Numbered from the stretch's first letter, positions 1-15,500 are shown. The stretch is DNA of 64,000 nt from Warburgia ugandensis (GCA_035236585.1 CP141136.1:52469136-52533135), one strand, 5' to 3'. Made by a program: numbers and translations. The notes: a model not told the origin generated them from the letters alone.

Positions 1-2429
<2,429 letters not shown>

Positions 2430-3130
2430 ATAGCAATCATCAATCAAAGTAGGTAGCAAAGCTGACCAATATTATTGGTGAGTGGTTCAAACTATCAAAG
2501 AGAAACAAAAGTATATTGAAGATTGTATTATTCACTCAAATCAAATAGTAATGCTTACCTCTATTCCTAGAGAGTACTTCAAGTTATGAAAAGTTGGCAT
2601 GACAAATACCTACATAAGGATGCACTCTTTAATCAAATCAAACTGTAAAGCTTATCATGATATTGGAGTGTGCTTCAAACTACATAAGGCAAACTTGACA
2701 ATTATGGAAAATATTTGCATTGTTCAATCATTTTGGCAGTAATGCTTACCTATATTGGTAGAGAGTGCTTTGAATTACAAAACATAAACATGACAATGAC
2801 GTAGATGAGACTACAATCTTCAATCAGATCAAACTATAAAGCTTACCTCTATTATGGGAGACTATTTCGAATTTTGCAAGGCAGCCAAGACAATTTTATT
2901 AACACTTTGATCAAATGTGGTAGTAAAGCTTAACTCTATTACTAGAGATTGCTTTAAATTATGAAACGCAGACATGATAGTTCTAGTAAAGTTTATACTC
3001 TTTACTCAAATTAGGCAATAAAGCTTACTACTATCACTGACTGCTATTTGAAAGTAATGAAGATAGACACGATAATCTATTAAAGACTGCAATCTTAAGT
3101 AAAACTAAACATAGCAGTCATGACAAATAT
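2430..3130. repeat. Diverged tandem repeat, period about 120 bp
   Basis: Five to six decayed copies of one unit follow each other. Each copy carries in order a CAATCAAATCAAA-like block, AGTAAAGCTTACCTCTATT, a block like AGAGAGTGCTTTAAATTATG, and a block like GCAGACATGACAA. Copies differ from one another by many substitutions and small indels, so the array is old. I see no coding capacity. Unit borders are approximate because they were set by eye. Confidence 0.7.
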
Positions 3131-3560
3131 AACCACCAAGTATTTGCACTTATTCATATAATAAACCCAAATTGTAGTCTTCAGTCAACTCCTGTAGTTC
3201 AAACTTTCATTCTACTAAGAATTTCTTAAGATTTATGTCCCATTATAGACAACTGAAAAGATTTTATCTTAAATTAATTTTGGTCAAATTTGACCCTAAA
3301 GTGATAAATGTAGAAGTGATATATCTATTAAAGACTACATTCTTCTGTCGAATTAACCAGTGTGGTCATAACGACTCTAACCACTAAGTATTTGCATTTA
3401 TTGTTATAATTAACCCCAAATTGCAGTCTTCAATCAAATTAGGTAGTTCAGTCAGAAATGACTCAAACTTCCATTCTGGGTAGAATTTTTCTAAATTTAT
3501 TTCCCATAATGGACAACTAAACAAAGTTTACCTTAAATTAATCTTTGTCAAATTCAATCA
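3075..3560. repeat. Diverged tandem duplication, about 250-bp unit
   Basis: Two copies lie head to tail, the first at about 3075-3310 and the second at about 3325-3560. Shared blocks in the same order are TATTAAAGACT, CCACTAAGTATTTGCA-like, AACCCCAAATTGCAGTCTTC-like, ACTCAAACTTCCATTCT-like, and CTTAAATTAAT followed by GTCAAATT. The field directly follows the 120-bp repeat and shares its AAGACTRCAATCTT-like stretch, so the two are probably one repeat landscape. Confidence 0.7.
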
Positions 3561-6500
3561 AGTCTAGAAGTTCTACTATATTCTAGTCTTTCCAAGTTCC
3601 AATTTTAATAAATTACCCATAGTTTTAATTGTTTTCATTTTATGGAATTGATAAATTCCAAGGCAGTTAATGAAAATTTATTCCTAATTTAATAAAAAAA
3701 ATTATTATTCAGTTATACTAGTAAAAAAGAAACAATAATTGTAAATAAATTGCTAACTATAGTTGAAGTTGTGCACCATCATAATATTTCAACATTAAAA
3801 GTACATACACAATCCACATTATATATTACAACCTTAAAAATGGTCATACTATCTAACATCTAAATCACAAATGTCTAAGGCCTATAATTGGGTAAATAGT
3901 AGCTCAAAAGCCCCACCACATATCCAACTCCATTGTTGCTTATATATACACCTCCACTACTGCATCACGAACATAATAACTCCATATCTAAAACCTCAAC
4001 CTTTTTCTTCCAATAAATACCCCTTATTACCTTATTTTCATCCTTCCATGCTGCTTCCATATTAGTATTTGCTAAGATTAGCTCTACTCTTAACTTTTCC
4101 ATTTCTAAGGTGAAATTACAAGAGCAATTCCTATGATTGTAGTTTTCATACTACTAAAAAATGAGAAAGCTCATCCCCCTATACAATTGAATAGTTACGG
4201 TATTTTAAGCAACAATTTCCATTGAACTCAATGAAAATCACATGAGTAGGATATTAGCAAAAAAATTAACAAAATTTTATTATTTTTATTTATTTAATCT
4301 ATTCCATGACTGGAACAAAGAGGGATACATGTTATGCCATGATTTTGAATTAGAAGAGAGATTTCCTTCCTTTTCAACATTGTTGCTCAAAGAGTTGAAG
4401 GGAGATAGTGCATCAAACTATTCTCAAGGGCCAACTTGATCCTCTTCCCTAGGAATCCTAGATGACAGAATCCTAAGAGAACCGCTCACTTCTTGGGCTT
4501 TGACCCCTCAGTCACTATGAATTCCCCTCAATCAATGATGTGTTTATTTATCTATCTCTTGACTTAAAATGGTATGAAAAACAAGAGATACTTTTTCTCG
4601 AAATATAGATAAATGGAAGTTTAACTCCTAAAGAAACACTTATGAAGCTTTCCATAATTTTATTTATTTATTTATTTGTCCGTGAAGTAAATTGGCCCTC
4701 CTACAATCTAACTAATTGAGAGAGAATCAATATATTCTTTTCTGGGAGGCATTCATCTTTCCCAAATGTAGAATGCAACTCTTCATTGTATTGTGCTTAT
4801 TATATTAGAAGGTTAGGGTTTATAATTGATGTTGATTCATCATTTTTAACATCTCTAATTCAAAATCAAACATGAAACTTTGGTTTTATTTGGCTCCCTT
4901 ATGGAAGATAGATAATCCCCAAAGACATTTTGGCGATAGCTTGTACTTTTTTGGAGGGATTGTCATAAATTATTGATGTTGCTTGTGGGACATAAAATAT
5001 TTAGCCAAAGGAGCTCATGTATAAGGTGCGAATCTTCCACTTCAGCTACCACATGAAACCTTATAATGGGATTCTAACTCATTTCCTTTTGAGATTTTGA
5101 GAAGAGTTTATCTTTAGAGAGCATAATACAAGGATCAATTTGATATAACACCTCGAGTAGAACTAGCAAAAGCAATGTCCCCTTGTATAATATGGATTCC
5201 AAACATTCATGATCTATATGTAAATGAGTGGGGAGTTAGCTGCACCCACAAATGATATAAATACTATTGTTGCTTTAACTTTACTCACATCACTTGTATA
5301 TTTCTATGCAGGTCTTACCTAAAAAGGATTGAGTTATTTCAATAAATACATCAAAATATCTGTGAGATCTTGATCAAATTTGTATCAATTAAACAAATAG
5401 TCAAAATTCCCAAAGTTTTGCATTCTCGAAGAGTTGGTTAAAATTCCACTAGTGCATATTATGCATCAATTATTACTGCATGAGCACCTTCTACTTAACA
5501 GGGTTTTCAGATCCAGCTTCTTCTAAAGGAAAAAAAATAAAAACTACGTAAATAAATACACTTTGAGCATTGTAATTTTAGTTATAAACAATTTCTATTT
5601 TTCCACTCAAATTACAGGCTTGCATAATGATATAGATATGGTCTAGTTGGACGATGAGTATAATTACATGGGTGCTTCAATGTGTGACCTTAGTGATTTC
5701 ACTAAAACTCATTGCATGAATGGGCTCACTCATACATGATATGTATCATTTTTCCAAAATGGTTCTTCTTCATATATATTGCCAACAAAACACTAGATAG
5801 ACCAATAGCTTATGAAATTATGTTGTTGGGCCATTAAATATAGACCATTGCTTACCAAATTCTCAACCATTTTTCAATATAATAATTTTTTACTTGCTAA
5901 GGGCATCCAATATGCATGATTTTGGTACTAGGACACACCCAAAAGCAAAGAAATTAGATGATCTGTATAGATCATCTAAAGATGGATTACTTCCTATCAA
6001 AGTTTGGAGTTCAAAAAACTACAACCTCTAATCAAAGTCTTGCCTGTTGATAATTATAGCCAATAATACTATTTTTAGTCAACAATGGACAACTCAGATA
6101 ATAAAATTCCTACAAATATGAATGTCAATATAGAACACTTGGTTGGTGTTCCCAATCTACAATGTGATCCTGAATATTAAATAATTTGGATTGGGGATTA
6201 GATGGCCTGTAGATGTCTATGTAAAATTTACATTGCTAGATTAATCAACTTTCTATTTGTGACCATAAAAGTTGATAGTTTAGGTATCAAATTTTACTCC
6301 ATCCATTAACAATAGTTTATCTCATTAAAAGTGCTTTGATTAGCCATTCATCATTCATTTTATAATGATAGACAAAAAAGCCACTAATTACAAGTCCAGC
6401 TTAAGAACTTGTGCCATTACATGGAAATTCAAATAACCACCTCTAACAAAGCCAACTAATGCCATCCAAATTTCATAGATAAACACAAATACAATAGCAG

Positions 6501-7102
6501 AACCGTCGACTGCAAATAATTTTTAGACCATTTATCATTCATTTGTAAAAAAATGATCTACTTGCTATCTAATTGCCATGTTCTACCCAATCAATTATTT
6601 TAAAGACAAGAAAAAACTAACCAAGATTTTGAGCAACTTGCTACTAGGAATGATATGCAATCAAAATGATTCACAATGATCCAACCAAAAAATGACCTAA
6701 TGCTTCAAACAATACTATCCATTCAAGTATATACTACTAAAAACAATTGAAGACATTTACAAACCTACAACTTCTACGTAAAAATGGATCTAAAAACTTA
6801 ATCTCCACCAAATGTTCAAAATCACTTTTGACACAGTTTGTTAAAAAATATGAGCTTCTACAAATGGAAATGCATCTTGCCCTGCTTGTATCTTGAAGTT
6901 CCAAACACCTCCTTTTGAATAAAGTCATGCATGGTTAGAAGTTGCTAGTTAGACTGACATAATAGCATAATATATTTTATGAATTTTCAATTTCACAATC
7001 CCTAACGATAAGCCACATAATAGGTTATAAAGGAACTATACCTGACACATCAAATGGTTGCAAAATTGGAGAGAGAGGGTACCAATTGTATAGAATAACT
7101 TC

Positions 7103-7176
<74 letters not shown>

Positions 7177-7900
7177 ATTTTAAGAGTTATATTCTTTAGC
7201 AAATTAGTACAATAGAGAAAACAAAAGACTACTTAGAGACTCTTAAAAAGACCTACTTACTCTACCAATATAATAAGATTATAGTAAAAGAATAATTATA
7301 ATTTAAAGAAGATAATAAGAAAGGTTAGAAAGAGGTGGTTTCTATAAAATTTCTGGTAGAGGAGATATTCAATTAGATAGAATTTTAAAATTTTAAGATA
7401 AAAATGCCTAAAAAGGAAATGTAGGGTAAAACAAACTTTTGGGTTCCATTCATTCAACTAACGAAATATGATAAGAATAAAATAATAACAATTAAAAAAG
7501 GCTAACATAATACAGGAACAAGATAAGGTCAATGTGCTTAAAAAAATTGTAGTAGCTTAAGATTTATCATTTTATTTTCTATAGGGTAGAACAAGTGGAC
7601 TTTTAGAAGAGTTTTAATTTCTTTTTCATTTCAATGTTTGTGTTCAAGGGAAGAATTACAAAATCAAATCATTCCCACACACAAACACACACTCTTATAC
7701 TCTCCTAAATCTAATTCCCTGCCAAGGGAGGACTCAAACTCTCCATCAAATATATTCAAGAAAATGTCATTCGATATTTGCTGGCAAACTCGCTTCTATT
7801 TTTCTCTATCCCTTTTTACTTTCTTTTTTCTAAAATACCTGACTTTCTTAAGAATTCATCCTAATAAATCTCATTGTTTACTTTGTTTTTCTAAAATCGG
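3561..7900. other. AT-rich intergenic DNA, no gene seen
   Basis: No convincing gene. Open frames are short, lack any recognisable family and have AT-driven composition. A short perfect palindromic stretch lies near 5958 (GATGATCTGTATAGATCATC), too isolated to interpret. The GA tract at 7105-7173 is listed separately. The last few hundred bases, rich in A and T, run into the SF1 promoter side. Confidence 0.5.
7105..7173. repeat. (GA)n microsatellite, about 69 bp
   Basis: Pure GA dinucleotide tract roughly 1.1 kb upstream of the SF1 start codon. It may lie at the outer edge of the SF1 promoter side, but nothing in the sequence ties it to regulation. Confidence 0.97.
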
Positions 7901-8259
7901 ATTGACGAAAAGATGAGTTTTGCTCTAGAAGAGCAACTTAAAAGTGCACACAATTCGGCTAGTTGGGTCCATCCTATGCAATTTGCTGTTAAGCAGCTGG
8001 GCTGGGGACGTTATGGCGGTCCAAGTCCGTCGTAACCTACTAGAAGACTCGTATTAGATGCGTGTGGTCTCCATAAGTAACGTCTGCCGCTTCCTGTTAC
8101 GCTTTAAATCTAAATCCGTACCTTCTTGAAAACCAACCTTTCTTGCCGCCGAGGAAATCTCCCGCGGGACACTAATACCGCAATTCCGCATGCTCTCTCT
8201 TCGTTCCAAAATCCCAGATCCTCAAACCCTAGAATTGTTAACCTCTCAGTTTCTCTGTA
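7901..8259 (+). promoter_or_regulatory. SF1 promoter-proximal region and 5' leader
   Basis: Base composition changes sharply here from AT-rich intergenic DNA to a GC-richer stretch, as expected near a plant transcription start. The leader ends in pyrimidine-rich blocks (CTCTCTCTTCG, CCTCTCAGTTTCTCTG) just before the start codon. It also holds a telo-box type AAACCCTAG at 8224-8232, a motif common in the 5' regions of plant genes for translation and RNA processing. No clear TATA box or transcription start can be assigned by eye. An intron in the leader is possible but not demonstrated. Confidence 0.55.
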
Positions 8260-10809
8260 ATGGAGGATTCTGCAATTTCCTCTACTCCTTGTCAGCAGCA
8301 TCTTCGACCATCCTACGAAACTCGAAACTCTAATCCGCCCTCTGAAGCCCCAGATCCTTACTTCACCAATCTTCAGCATCGACCGTACGGTCAAAACCCC
8401 TCCCCACTTCCCGAAAGTCTAGATTCTCAGAGCGCCCCTTCTCCTCCTCCTCCTCCTCCAGAAACCCTATATTGCCAAAATCCACCACCTCCTCCTGAAA
8501 CCCTAGATTACCAAAATCAAAATCATTCTCTAGATTTTGAAAATCGGGCTTCTGCAGGAACTTTTGTATCTTCCGCTCAGGTTTCTGATGCCCTAACTGT
8601 ACCTTCTGAATCCCTAGCTTCTTCTCAGAAGCCTCCAACGGAAAATGCTTCTTTGGATGGAAAAATTGCTGAAAACAACAATCAAACACCCACCACTTCC
8701 AAACCACTTTCAGAAAATGGTTTCAATCTCACTCACAGTGGAACGGATAAAGATTACTCCGGCGGAGAGGAGGAAACAACTAGCCGCAGAAGACGTCGCA
8801 GCCGGTGGGACCCTCCGTCGGAGTCCGATCAGGTGAATAGTGATGGGACTAGCGGGCGGAAAAGGAAATCTCGTTGGGCTGATGATGAACAGAAGCCGGT
8901 TATTCAGTTGCCTGATTTCATGAAGGAATTAACTGGAGGTATGGATTTAGATCCTGAAGTTCAAGCTCTTAATATTAGGCTTCTTGAAATTAGTCGAATG
9001 TTGCAATCTGGTTTGCCATTGGATGATCACCCGGAAGGTGCTCGTTCCCCTTCTCCCGAACCCATTTACGATAATATGGGAATTCGGATAAACACTAGAG
9101 AGTATCGTGCCCGTGAAAAATTTAACCGAGAGAGGCAGGAAATTATCTCTCAACTGATCAAACGGAACCCTGCATTCAAACCTCCACCCGACTATCGCCC
9201 ACCAAAGCTTCAGAAGAAGCTCTACATACCAATGAAGGAATACCCAGGTTACAATTTCATAGGTCTCATAATTGGGCCAAGGGGAAACACGCAGAAGAGA
9301 ATGGAAAAGGAGACTGGGGCAAAGATTGTGATTCGTGGCAAAGGGTCGGTAAAAGAAGGTAGATTGCAGCAGAAGCGTGACTTGAAACCTGATCCCTCTG
9401 AGAATGAGGATTTACATGTTTTGGTTGAGGCTGAAACACAGGAGGCGCTCGATGCTGCAGCTGGGATGGTAGAGAAGCTCTTAATGCCTGTTGATGAAGG
9501 GCTTAATGAACACAAGAGGCAGCAACTGAGGGAACTTGCTGCTTTGAATGGGACGATAAGAGATGACGAATTTTGTCGATTATGTGGTGAACCTGGCCAT
9601 CGTCAGTTTGCTTGTCCGGCACGTACCTCAACTTTTAAGAGTGATGTTCTTTGTAAAATTTGTGGAGATGGAGGGCATCCTACTATTGATTGCCCCATGA
9701 AAGGAACGGGCAAGAAAATGGATGATGAATATCAGAACTTCTTGGCTGAGTTAGGAGGAACTGCACCAGATTCTTTAACTAAGTCAAACCCAGCATTGCC
9801 AATTACTGGTTCAAATGGCTCAGGAAGCAATCCTCCTTGGGCAAGCAGTACTAGCTCTGGAAGTGTTGGAAGCACAACTCCAGCAGGTTTGACAAATGGT
9901 ATCAAGACTGGAAAGGAATATGATGATACAAATTTGTATATTGGGTATTTGCCTCCCAATCTTGATGATGATGGACTTATTCGGCTATTTTCATCTTTTG
10001 GTGATATTGTGATGGCTAAGGTCATTAAGGATCGGGTTACTGGGTTAAGTAAAGGGTATGGTTTTGTGAAGTATTCTGATGTCACTCAGGCAAATTCAGC
10101 TATTGCTCAAATGAATGGGTATCGATTAGAGGGGAGAGTTATAGCTGTAAGAGTTGCAGGCAAGCCACCTCAGCCTACTGTACCTCCTGGTCCACCTGCC
10201 CCAATGCCTACTTACCCTGGTTCAGTTCCATCTGTTGGTGGTTACCCATCCCAACAATTTACACATGGTGGGCCTCTTGCAAGTGCACCACCTGGAAGCT
10301 ATATGGGTGCACCAGCTCCATGGGGACCACCTGCACCTCCTCCATATGCTTCATACAACCCTCCACCTCCTGGTTCAAGTATGTACACCTCTCTCCAAGG
10401 TCAGTCTGTACCTCCTTATGGCTTCCAGTATCCCCCTCCGGTTCAGACTATGCCAGCTGGTGCTGCATCTCAAGGTATTCCTTCCAGTGAGGCACAGCTG
10501 AGTTCCCCGCCCGGAGTGCAATCTCAGAACAATTCATCTGCACAGTCTGTGCCTAGTAATGTCTATGGGAGTTCAGTACCTGGAATGGCACCAAATGTAC
10601 CACCAACATACCCTCCATCTTCCATTAGTTATCAATCTTATTACAGTGTGCCACCTCCTATACCGCATTCAACTGTAGATCATTCACAAAGCATTGTAAG
10701 TACACCATGGTTCGCAAATCTGCCAGCATCTCTGCCTGTTTCGTCTGCAGAACAAACTACCTATGCTACTGACTCAGAGTATGAGAAATTCATGGCGGAG
10801 ATGAAGTGA
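8260..10809 (+). CDS. SF1: Splicing factor SF1 / branchpoint-binding protein, plant type
   Basis: An 849-residue intronless frame. SF1/BBP binds the intron branchpoint in the nucleus during early spliceosome assembly, with U2AF65 as partner. Seen in the sequence: a Pro-rich N-terminus; two basic Ser-Arg-Trp motifs (RRRRRSRWD at 176-184 and RKRKSRW at 200-206) like the U2AF-ligand motif of animal SF1; an SPSP motif at 263-266, like the site phosphorylated in animal SF1; a KH domain at about 318-420 with the GPRG loop at 339-342; CCHC knuckles at 439-452 and 465-478 (both CX2CX4HX4C); an RRM at about 557-635 with RNP2 LYIGYL (559-564) and RNP1 KGYGFVKY (598-605); and a Pro/Gly/Ser/Tyr-rich tail to the stop. 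The RRM is the plant hallmark, since yeast and animal SF1 lack it. The length is close to that of known plant SF1. The start is the first ATG of the frame, has G at +4, and gives the full N-terminus. The frame shows no damage. Confidence 0.95.
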   Translation: MEDSAISSTPCQQHLRPSYETRNSNPPSEAPDPYFTNLQHRPYGQNPSPLPESLDSQSAPSPPPPPPETLYCQNPPPPPETLDYQNQNHSLDFENRASAGTFVSSAQVSDALTVPSESLASSQKPPTENASLDGKIAENNNQTPTTSKPLSENGFNLTHSGTDKDYSGGEEETTSRRRRRSRWDPPSESDQVNSDGTSGRKRKSRWADDEQKPVIQLPDFMKELTGGMDLDPEVQALNIRLLEISRMLQSGLPLDDHPEGARSPSPEPIYDNMGIRINTREYRAREKFNRERQEIISQLIKRNPAFKPPPDYRPPKLQKKLYIPMKEYPGYNFIGLIIGPRGNTQKRMEKETGAKIVIRGKGSVKEGRLQQKRDLKPDPSENEDLHVLVEAETQEALDAAAGMVEKLLMPVDEGLNEHKRQQLRELAALNGTIRDDEFCRLCGEPGHRQFACPARTSTFKSDVLCKICGDGGHPTIDCPMKGTGKKMDDEYQNFLAELGGTAPDSLTKSNPALPITGSNGSGSNPPWASSTSSGSVGSTTPAGLTNGIKTGKEYDDTNLYIGYLPPNLDDDGLIRLFSSFGDIVMAKVIKDRVTGLSKGYGFVKYSDVTQANSAIAQMNGYRLEGRVIAVRVAGKPPQPTVPPGPPAPMPTYPGSVPSVGGYPSQQFTHGGPLASAPPGSYMGAPAPWGPPAPPPYASYNPPPPGSSMYTSLQGQSVPPYGFQYPPPVQTMPAGAASQGIPSSEAQLSSPPGVQSQNNSSAQSVPSNVYGSSVPGMAPNVPPTYPPSSISYQSYYSVPPPIPHSTVDHSQSIVSTPWFANLPASLPVSSAEQTTYATDSEYEKFMAEMK

Positions 10810-12345
10810 TTCTGATCAGTTTGCTGTTTCATTCTTCTGATTGACCAGTAAGTGTGCCTTATCTTCATGCTTCTGTTGTTTCACTATGTGATAGCAATCT
10901 GTTGAACTAGTCATTTTTATAAGTGACATGTTCCATTGTAGTTGATAGATTTCTTTTCCCTGGAATAAGACATTAATATGATGATTCTTTTTTGCCTAAT
11001 CGAAACACCATTGTTATATAGCATGCTCATTAGGTTTTGTGTTTCAAGTAATTCTTCTTGTATGCTATCAGGGAACATCTCAGGTAAGGATTGTGTGGAG
11101 ACAAATATACTTGATGAAATCTTTTTATCTGAATTATTTCCATTTCCCACCATGTATTTTTTTATTATATATTTTATGTTTCAATTAATTATTCTTCTAT
11201 GCTATCAGGGACCATCTCAGGTAAGGATTGTGTGGGAACAATCATACCTCATGAAATCCTTTTATCTGAATTATTTCCATTTTCCACCATGTATTTTTGA
11301 TGTATCTGGTTTTTGCATCTCTTGACCCTGGTTCTGGTTATGATTGGACTTTTGGCAGGCATGAGGTTGTTGGAGCTCTTGTGACCTGATTTATTACCTC
11401 TTGATCTGACTCAACTTGTTGGAAGTTTGGGACTCATAACTTTAACCTTGCTGTACTGTTATGACAATTGCAGAGACATCTGGGCTGAAAGATCACTTCA
11501 TTTAGCATATTATTGGGAAATTTTGTGTCCAGCTTCCTCTAAAGGGATCCAGTTTTTTATCTTGGGACTACATTTTGTGGATGAGGTTGGCTGCTGGAAT
11601 ATGTCTGAGATACTAATGCCTTCATCTTTGTCATTTTGCCTTAAACTCTTTGGAAGGACTGACTACTGACAGTTTTGTGTGTGTTTGTTTTATTTTAGAT
11701 AAATTTATGATGTTCTATTAGGTTTAACTATCTTTAGCTGTTTCTCTTAACTTCTTAACTTCCTTTGTGTCCGTACTAATTCAATTGACCTTTGGAAGCT
11801 TATCTGTTTAACCTGGCTACCATGCCTATGAAGCTGCTTGCTGTGTGCTGTTCTCATCTCTGGAGCAGGTAGTCATATATTAAATGACATGGGTATGAGG
11901 CTGTTGCTGTGTTTGAATACTTCGACTTTGTAGTCCAATAAACTGACGTTTACTTCTTGAATTTCTGTATTGTTGATCTGATATGCCTTTCTAGTTCCCT
12001 TGTGACAGGTCGGAAGAAAATCATCTGTACTATCAGTTAGTGATTTCCGGTATAATTTTGATGATTTTGCATACCAATTTGGAGCTATTGCTTGGGTTTT
12101 ACCTCCTTTATCTGATTGGCTAATAATTTTGATGTGTCATCTCCTAGGTCATCTGTACCTTTTCTGACCTGCCAAGATATGAAGACTACCCCATCCTGGT
12201 GCTTTACAAATTGCTAACCTCAGCGAATGTGAAGTTGCTTCTTGTTATTACATTTTGATGTTGTCTTAACCCGGTGGTAGTCGATTACCCTTTAAGTCAT
12301 TGAGTTTTCTTTGCATGGGTTAAGGGCCGCATCCTTAGTTGTTGG
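10810..12345 (+). other. SF1 3' UTR and downstream region with splice signals
   Basis: After the stop there is a strong donor-like GTAAGT at 10848, two duplicated segments with acceptor and donor signals (listed separately), and further pyrimidine-rich AG sites, for example TTTTGGCAG ending near 11359 and ACAATTGCAG near 11473. This pattern suggests a spliced 3' UTR or read-through transcript. No coding frame continues the SF1 protein. Where the transcript ends cannot be read from the sequence, as no single poly(A) signal stands out. Confidence 0.45.
11036..11297 (+). repeat. Tandem duplication with a 12-nt exon-like segment
   Basis: Two head-to-tail copies, at about 11036-11160 and 11173-11297, are offset by 137 bp and similar over about 125 bp. 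Each has TATGCTATCAG, then a 12-nt segment (GGAACATCTCAG at 11072-11083; GGACCATCTCAG at 11209-11220), then GTAAGGATTGTGTGG. Each 12-mer is thus bounded by an AG acceptor and a GTAAGG donor. The splice-like borders are intact in both copies although the flanks have diverged. It may be a duplicated 3'-UTR microexon, but this is inference without transcript data. Confidence 0.6.
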
Positions 12346-12532
12346 GGGAAGGGGAGCCTTGGTGCAATGGTAGAGTTGTCACTGTGTGAACTGGAGGTCA
12401 TGGTTTTGAGGCGTGAAAATAGCCTATTGCGAAAATGCAAGGTAAGACTGCGTACTTATACCCTTTGTGGTCCGCCCCTTTCCCAGACCCTGCATACACA
12501 GGAGCTTCGTGCACTGGACTGCCCTTTCTTTG
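12346..12532 (+). mobile_element. Au SINE, full length
   Basis: A tRNA-derived SINE of the Au family, beginning GGGGAGCCTTGGTGCAATGG (A-box head) and followed by the Au body landmarks GGTAAGACTGCGTAC, CCTTTGTGGTCCGCCCC, CCCAGACCCTGCATA, GGAGCTTCGTGCAC and a CTGCCCTTTCTT tail. It lies between perfect 14-bp direct repeats TCCTTAGTTGTTGG at 12332-12345 and 12533-12546. The B box (GGTCATGGTTTTGAGGC) has drifted from GGTTCGA. The copy is noncoding; retrotransposition would have needed LINE machinery supplied in trans. Compare the copy at 46976. Confidence 0.93.
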
Positions 12533-12546
12533 TCCTTAGTTGTTGG

Positions 12547-15500
12547 TGATCTCTTGGTTAAAGGGGTATGCTTTCATTTCTACATCTGTCGTGCCATTTT
12601 AATTTCTAATGAGAAATTTTAAGCACTTGGGCCGTAGTGTTGGTGTTGCATCTGTAGGAACGTGGGTTGAAAGAGGTGGCCAGGGGTGGCCGTGATTTTC
12701 TGTTAGTTCTTTTTTTCTTCTTTCGCTTGGGACAATAATCAGCACATACACTTGTCATGGCTGTTTGGAAGTAGTGATGTCTTTTCTGTTGCTGCTAACT
12801 TTCACCATCTTGAATAGTTGTTGTGGAACTTGGTCAAAGGACTATGATATTGAGCATCTTTCACCTGAAGTTGTAGCTGTGAATTGGTTAAGATATTGTT
12901 AGCATTTAGTAATTGCTTCAGTAAATGCCGAGTTCCACATGTCAGCCTTAACAGTTGATTCAACAGGACAATCCCCTGCACTGCAAAGTGGCGCAGCTTT
13001 TGGGATGGGGTTGTTTGGGAGGACCATATATTCTAGGTTGATTACATGTCTTGTCAGTATATTTTGTTTGGTGTATAAGATCTCAGTGGAGAACAATGGC
13101 TCTTGTACAAAGCAGATGCTTTTCCTCTGTCAAGTAGCTCATGTTGCATTAGGTTATCCTGTTGAATCACTTCCTTGAGTTACAAGGGTGTTGTGTTTCA
13201 GTTAACATAGTAATTACTGAGGGACTTGTGCCTGTCACAAGCCATTTTTACTACATCAAAGATAATTTCATTTACTGCTCTCTCATGGGTTTCCTAGATC
13301 CAGTGGCTACTGCTGATTTGATATTTCCTCTGCAATTTTCCATTTCTGCAATTTCTTTTTTTTTTCTTTTGGGGCTCAGTGGATGTGATTTTTACCTCAA
13401 TCAGCACAAATTATTTCAACTGTTCCTATATCCTTAATAGAGATATATAATGTACTTGGGGAAGTAATCCATATAATTTGTATGCTCCCATTTTGATAAG
13501 GTTCCAGAGTTGTAATGAAGGCTAAGTAATATGTAGAGCTTCCTCTTTTTATGGCTGTATTTTCCTCGAGATTTCTTTTGGTCTTATTAATATCAAAGTC
13601 AATTAAAAGCTAAATTGAGAGTTTAGAAAGACTGCCTGATGACCTTTAATTCTGCCATTTTCTTTTCTTCCAGAGGTGCCTTTTTTTTTGCCCCCTTCTT
13701 TCACACTTGTTGATGAATAGAATATCATCAATCGAAAGGAGAACTGTAAGATAAAAAAGAAACACATAGGCCACTATCCCCCAATGAATTTTGTTTCCAA
13801 ATTGGAATGGTGGGTCTTAGCTCTGACCTCCCTGGGGATTTGCAGTTGCAGCTTCTCTTGAGCGTTTCATGGCAAAGGTACATAAAAGCTAATAGATTAG
13901 AGAAACTGGTGAAAATATTAGAATATGCAAAAGATAGATTACAAGGAATGAAGTTATAATGAAAAGCTAATAGGTTATAAGACAACAGGTATAAATAAAA
14001 TATTCTGGAACAAAAAATAACCACTGTTAATTTGTTTGTTGGATTAACCTCAGTTGTAGATAACATCTTGCTAAAATTAATCTGGAGTTTTAGCTACTTT
14101 AGCATGAAATAAGAAATATTATCCTTTTCTTGTAATTATTAATTGATTTATTTATTTTACATTCTGTCTATTGAAAGAAACCATCTGGAACTTTTTGGCA
14201 AAAGTTGCTAACCTTTTTATCCACCTCCTCTTTGTATGACAAATGATAACCTTATGTAGGAATGCAAGAACTGCTTTGCAGAAAACAAATGCAAGCGCAG
14301 CTCCAAGGACGGAATATTTTAGTTTGGTAAGTGCTCAACAAACGTGAATATTTTAATTATTTAGGTTTCTGTAGTTCATGAATAAAATAAGTCAAAGTAT
14401 CTAAAATTGCAGAGAGAATAAATAGGGTTTCAAAAGATGATAATGAAGGTATTGCTTATTTGGACAAAAGAAAAAACAACTCAATGTATATGTACAGTTA
14501 GTCATGTATAATACACTGTAAGTTCAACTTTTGAGAGTATGACATCAAGATCATTTTCTGTTATTTCAAGTGTAGTTTTCATTATCTTCTATTATATAAA
14601 TATTGCTTTCAAACAATTTGGCATATAGGGGCTCATACTACATTTTTGTGATTCTCTTTTTGCTTGTTTGTGCCGCTAGAGAAAAAAAAAGAGGCCATCT
14701 CTGAAAAAGCTTAAGTCCCAAGATATACTTTGACTTTTTGGTTCATTCCAAATCCCATACATAATGATCTCAGACTTTTTGAAGGTGTTTATTACTGATC
14801 CCATCAGTACCTAATGAAATTAACAGGTTATTTGCCTTTGTGGAATTTATTAATGGAAGAAATTTCATGTAGATAAACACTTCAAAATGAGGCTTTCTTA
14901 AATTTTTAAGCCTTCTTTATGATTGTTATTTTCGTACCCTAATGGTCTGCTAATTGGTTCAATATAGCAACTCAATTTTCAAGTCATGTTCACATGATTT
15001 CTCAAGGTATGTTCACATGATTTTTAAGTGACATGGTTGATGTGTTGAATGTGCTGTTTTTACATGTTCGATTATGAAAGAATCGAGTTGTGCCACTGAC
15101 TGCACCTACCATGTCCAGCACATGACAGCATGTCTACTAATGTTATTGTTGTGTAGACTCTCCAGACTACTGTTATTTTGAAGATAACATGATTTTGCTC
15201 CATCTCGTCGGACAGTTTGTTTTGAGAAACACAAGGAGCTGGTATGGTCTGTGATAATTTCTTAATATTACCTTTTGGAAGTTGAGTGTTTGTTGTATGT
15301 TCGAGCAGCTGTCGATATTACTCTTCGTTACATATTTTTACGGCATTTTTTTCGCTTGCTTGGGGAACTAATTATCACATTATTGCTGCTTTGTCCTTTG
15401 TTATATTAGCAAGTAAAGACGCATGCAAGTGCACATGAGAGAGAAGGTCATAAAATTTTGATCAGAAAGGAACTAATAGTAGCATTATTGTTGTTTTGAT

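Noticed and set aside
8363-8707. Minus-strand open frame opposite the SF1 N-terminus
   Set aside because: It is a shadow of the SF1 coding strand, rich in Glu because the sense strand encodes Pro- and Ser-rich sequence. It has no independent support.
11427-11669. Open frames downstream of SF1 as extra exons of the protein
   Set aside because: The SF1 frame already ends with a complete C-terminus, and these frames have no family resemblance. Non-coding 3' sequence is the simpler reading.
12351-12430. tRNA-like head with an A box
   Set aside because: It does not fold into a full tRNA and is followed by the Au SINE body. It is a SINE, not a tRNA gene. The same holds at 46979.
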